Positions 41,591-43,012 of a stretch of DNA of 43,012 nucleotides are shown in pieces. Source of the DNA: a virus; IMG/VR virus record IMGVR_UViG_3300025671_000136, positions 1-43,012 of that record, one strand, 5' to 3'. Numbering within the stretch: the first letter of the stretch is position 1; each line of letters starts with the position of its first letter. The notes under the pieces are model-generated. The model was not told where the DNA came from, ran no database searches, and saw nothing but the letters and a program-made list of their open reading frames with translations. A program made the position numbers and the translations under genes.

Positions 41591-42442
41591 ATGTCTTTTC
41601 AAGTTACAACCGCATTTGTAGATCAGTATAGTGCCGTTCTCCAACACCTTTCACAACAGAAAGGTTCAAGATTGCGTGGACTGTGTCGTACTGAAGTCAT
41701 GCGGGGCAAACAAGCTTTCTTTGATCAAATCGGTCAACAAGTTGCTGCAGTACGAACAACACGTGGTGCAGATACCATTCTAAATGATACACCACACTCA
41801 AGACGTTCTGTAACGTTGCAGGACTATGAAGTAGCAGATCTGATTGATGATCAAGATCGACTACGAATGATTACTGATCCAACTTCTTCTTATGCTCAAG
41901 CACAAGCATTTGCATTGGGTAGAGCAATGGATGACGTAATCATTAGTGCGGCTACCGGAGTTGCTTATACGGGTGCTAGTGGAACTACACAAACCTCACT
42001 AAGCAATACAATTGCTGCTGGTGGTACGGGTATGACGCTAGCCAAACTAAGAGAAGCAAAATACATTCTGGATAATGCAGATGTAGATCCTTCTCTACCA
42101 CGAATTATTGTCATTTCGCCTAAACAATTGCAGGACATGCTGGCTATTACAGAAGTCCAATCGGCAGATTACAACACCATTCGTGCGTTAGTTTCCGGTG
42201 ACGTAAACACGTACATGGGCTTTCAATTTGTGACTAGTACACGATTGGCAAAGTCTGGTAGTGATCGCACTTGTTTTGTTTATGCTATTGATGGAATCTT
42301 GCTAGCAATGGCAAAAGACCTAACGGTTCGTGTAGATGAAAGACCAGACAAATCATACGCCCATCAAGTGTATGCTTGCATGAGTCTTGGTGCTACAAGA
42401 ATGGAAGAGGAAAAAGTTGTTTCAATCATCTGTCAAGAATAA
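41591..42442 (+). CDS. Major capsid protein, allele B
   Basis: 283 residues, same length as the copy at 3254. Residues 1-137 differ at one position (QVAA versus QVAS) and 231-283 at none, but residues 138-230 carry 22 replacements, such as LAKLREAKYILDNADVD and MLAITEVQSADYNTIRALVS versus IDKLREAKFTLDNADVD and LLETVEIRSADFNTVRALVA. Most are conservative exchanges of hydrophobic residues, with a few charge changes. Confidence 0.93.
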   Translation: MSFQVTTAFVDQYSAVLQHLSQQKGSRLRGLCRTEVMRGKQAFFDQIGQQVAAVRTTRGADTILNDTPHSRRSVTLQDYEVADLIDDQDRLRMITDPTSSYAQAQAFALGRAMDDVIISAATGVAYTGASGTTQTSLSNTIAAGGTGMTLAKLREAKYILDNADVDPSLPRIIVISPKQLQDMLAITEVQSADYNTIRALVSGDVNTYMGFQFVTSTRLAKSGSDRTCFVYAIDGILLAMAKDLTVRVDERPDKSYAHQVYACMSLGATRMEEEKVVSIICQE

Positions 42443-42451
42443 TGAGGTACA

Positions 42452-42877
42452 ATGGCTAGTGTTAATACTCAAAAGATGACAGATATTACATCTGTCCCTA
42501 AAGTGATGGTCAAAGCCTCAGAAGCTCACGGCAGAAAACGTGTTTGGTATGACACGTATGAAGCTGCAGCATTAGCTTCTGGTTCTGACATTACCTTTGC
42601 TCGATTGCCAAAAGGCGCAACTGTCTACAACGTTAAGCTAATGTGTGATGCACTAGGTGCTGGCGTTACGCTTGATGTGGGTGATAGTGGTGATGCAGAT
42701 CGCTATATTGCGAAAGGTGCAACTACTTGGAATACTGCCAATCAAGTTGTGGATTCCAACGCTATTGATGGTGTGGGATATACACTGACTGCAGAAACTG
42801 ATTTGGTAATTACCACAGGTGGTGCTAGTGCAACTGGAACCATCAAAGTAATGGTCGAATATAGCTTAGGCGACTAA
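42452..42877 (+). CDS. Putative capsid cement/decoration protein, allele B
   Basis: 141 residues, identical to the copy at 4115 except for a handful of positions (GATVYNV, DSGDADRYIAKGATTW, AIDGVGY). Same spacing from the capsid gene and the same TAATG overlap with the adaptor gene. Confidence 0.65.
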   Translation: MASVNTQKMTDITSVPKVMVKASEAHGRKRVWYDTYEAAALASGSDITFARLPKGATVYNVKLMCDALGAGVTLDVGDSGDADRYIAKGATTWNTANQVVDSNAIDGVGYTLTAETDLVITTGGASATGTIKVMVEYSLGD

Positions 42878-43012
42878 TGGCTAGTGTTGTTCAGATTTGC
42901 AATATTGCTCTGTCCAATATTGGGGAACAAAGAATTACTGCTCTGACGGACAACAACGAAAGAGCAAGACTGTGTAACCTGCGTTATGATGACGTAAGGG
43001 ATGCAGTCTTGC
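42877..43012 (+). CDS. Tail adaptor (T7 gp11-like), 3' end cut by window
   Basis: Only the first 45 codons are present (MASVVQICNIALSNIGEQRI and on); the full gene is at 4540-5139, where the second residue is Ser instead of Ala. From 42886 on the DNA is identical to the copy beginning at 4549, up to the last base of the window. Confidence 0.9.
   Translation, partial: MASVVQICNIALSNIGEQRITALTDNNERARLCNLRYDDVRDAVL
42886..43012 (+). repeat. Exact 127-bp terminal repeat of 4549-4675
   Basis: Base-by-base comparison shows no difference over 127 positions; the base before it differs (T at 42885, C at 4548). A perfect repeat of exactly this length at a sequence end, after 4.5 kb of diverged duplicate, is what a de Bruijn assembly with k = 127 leaves when a path re-enters a used node. 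Confidence 0.9.

Larger units (their letters stand above)
38337..42885 (+). repeat. Diverged duplicate of 1-4548 (portal to cement/adaptor start)
   Basis: Bases 1-4548 and 38337-42885 are collinear, with one 1-base indel (in the loop of the capsid leader stem 2). All genes have equal length in both. Changes are mostly third-position. The two copies are best read as two strain alleles of the same genome position, not as neighbouring paralogues. Confidence 0.85.

Noticed and set aside
4549-43012. Tandem prophages or a real gene duplication
   Set aside because: The 127-bp exact end repeat and the allele-like divergence fit assembly of a circular mixed population better, though only reads can settle it.

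Overview
This window is the genome of a temperate, short-tailed phage (podovirus), read slightly more than once around. It carries a head-to-tail connector portal, scaffold, a BPP-1-like major capsid protein, T7 gp11/gp12-like tail adaptor and nozzle, a set of large internal (ejection) proteins, tail fibres, a lysis cassette, a tyrosine integrase with an attP site, a repressor and a recombination/replication module. It has no RNA polymerase and no DNA polymerase, so it must rely on host polymerases. The attP site is the 3' half of a tRNA-Phe(GAA) of a type I associate with Alphaproteobacteria. The tail-fibre modules (10-residue TVAGIS repeats, LamG-like and SPRY-like pieces) are of a kind common in marine phages. 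Host assignment remains an inference.

Genome shape: bases 1-4548 are a second, diverged copy of 38337-42885 (most proteins about 94-98% identical by eye; capsid 92%, the nuclease-like protein 84%; nucleotide changes mostly synonymous). The last 127 bases (42886-43012) repeat 4549-4675 exactly. This looks like a circular genome of about 38,337 bp (4549-42885) assembled from a mixed population, with 1-4548 as the alternative strain allele. The exact 127-base overlap matches a common maximum k-mer of de Bruijn assemblers.

Layout: (i) 1-4540, allele A of portal, nuclease-like protein, Bbp19-like protein, scaffold, 57-aa protein, capsid and cement protein; (ii) 4540-16397, tail adaptor, nozzle and internal virion proteins; (iii) 16394-22043, tail fibre, appendage proteins and a fibre-assembly-like protein; (iv) 22054-23162, lysis cassette ending in an M15 peptidase endolysin; (v) 23143-24421 on the minus strand, integrase with attP inside its 3' end, then the repressor; (vi) 24437-29241 on the plus strand, early operon with HTH-exonuclease fusion, Sak4-like ATPase, SSB-like protein, RusA and a DUF3987-type helicase/primase-like ATPase; (vii) 29416-32303 on the minus strand, an AT-rich accessory block with an XRE regulator, a GP88-family protein and five small unknown proteins, two units ending in clear terminators; (viii) 32796-38217, terminase small subunit, candidate structured RNA, two cysteine microproteins, dCTP deaminase, large terminase and two virion-like proteins; (ix) 38214-43012, allele B of the portal-to-adaptor segment.

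How it fits together: repressor and early operon diverge around a 19-bp perfect inverted repeat placed at the likely early transcription start. The exonuclease, Sak4-like annealing ATPase, SSB and RusA form a recombination set. The late genes run almost without gaps with stop/start overlaps, broken mainly by a conserved folded leader before the capsid gene that appears able to hide its ribosome binding site. The points most worth a second look are the attP inside int, the capsid leader hairpin, the capsid divergence hotspot, the paired CX2CX5CX5C microproteins, a 15-bp intergenic motif found three times, and the accessory block.
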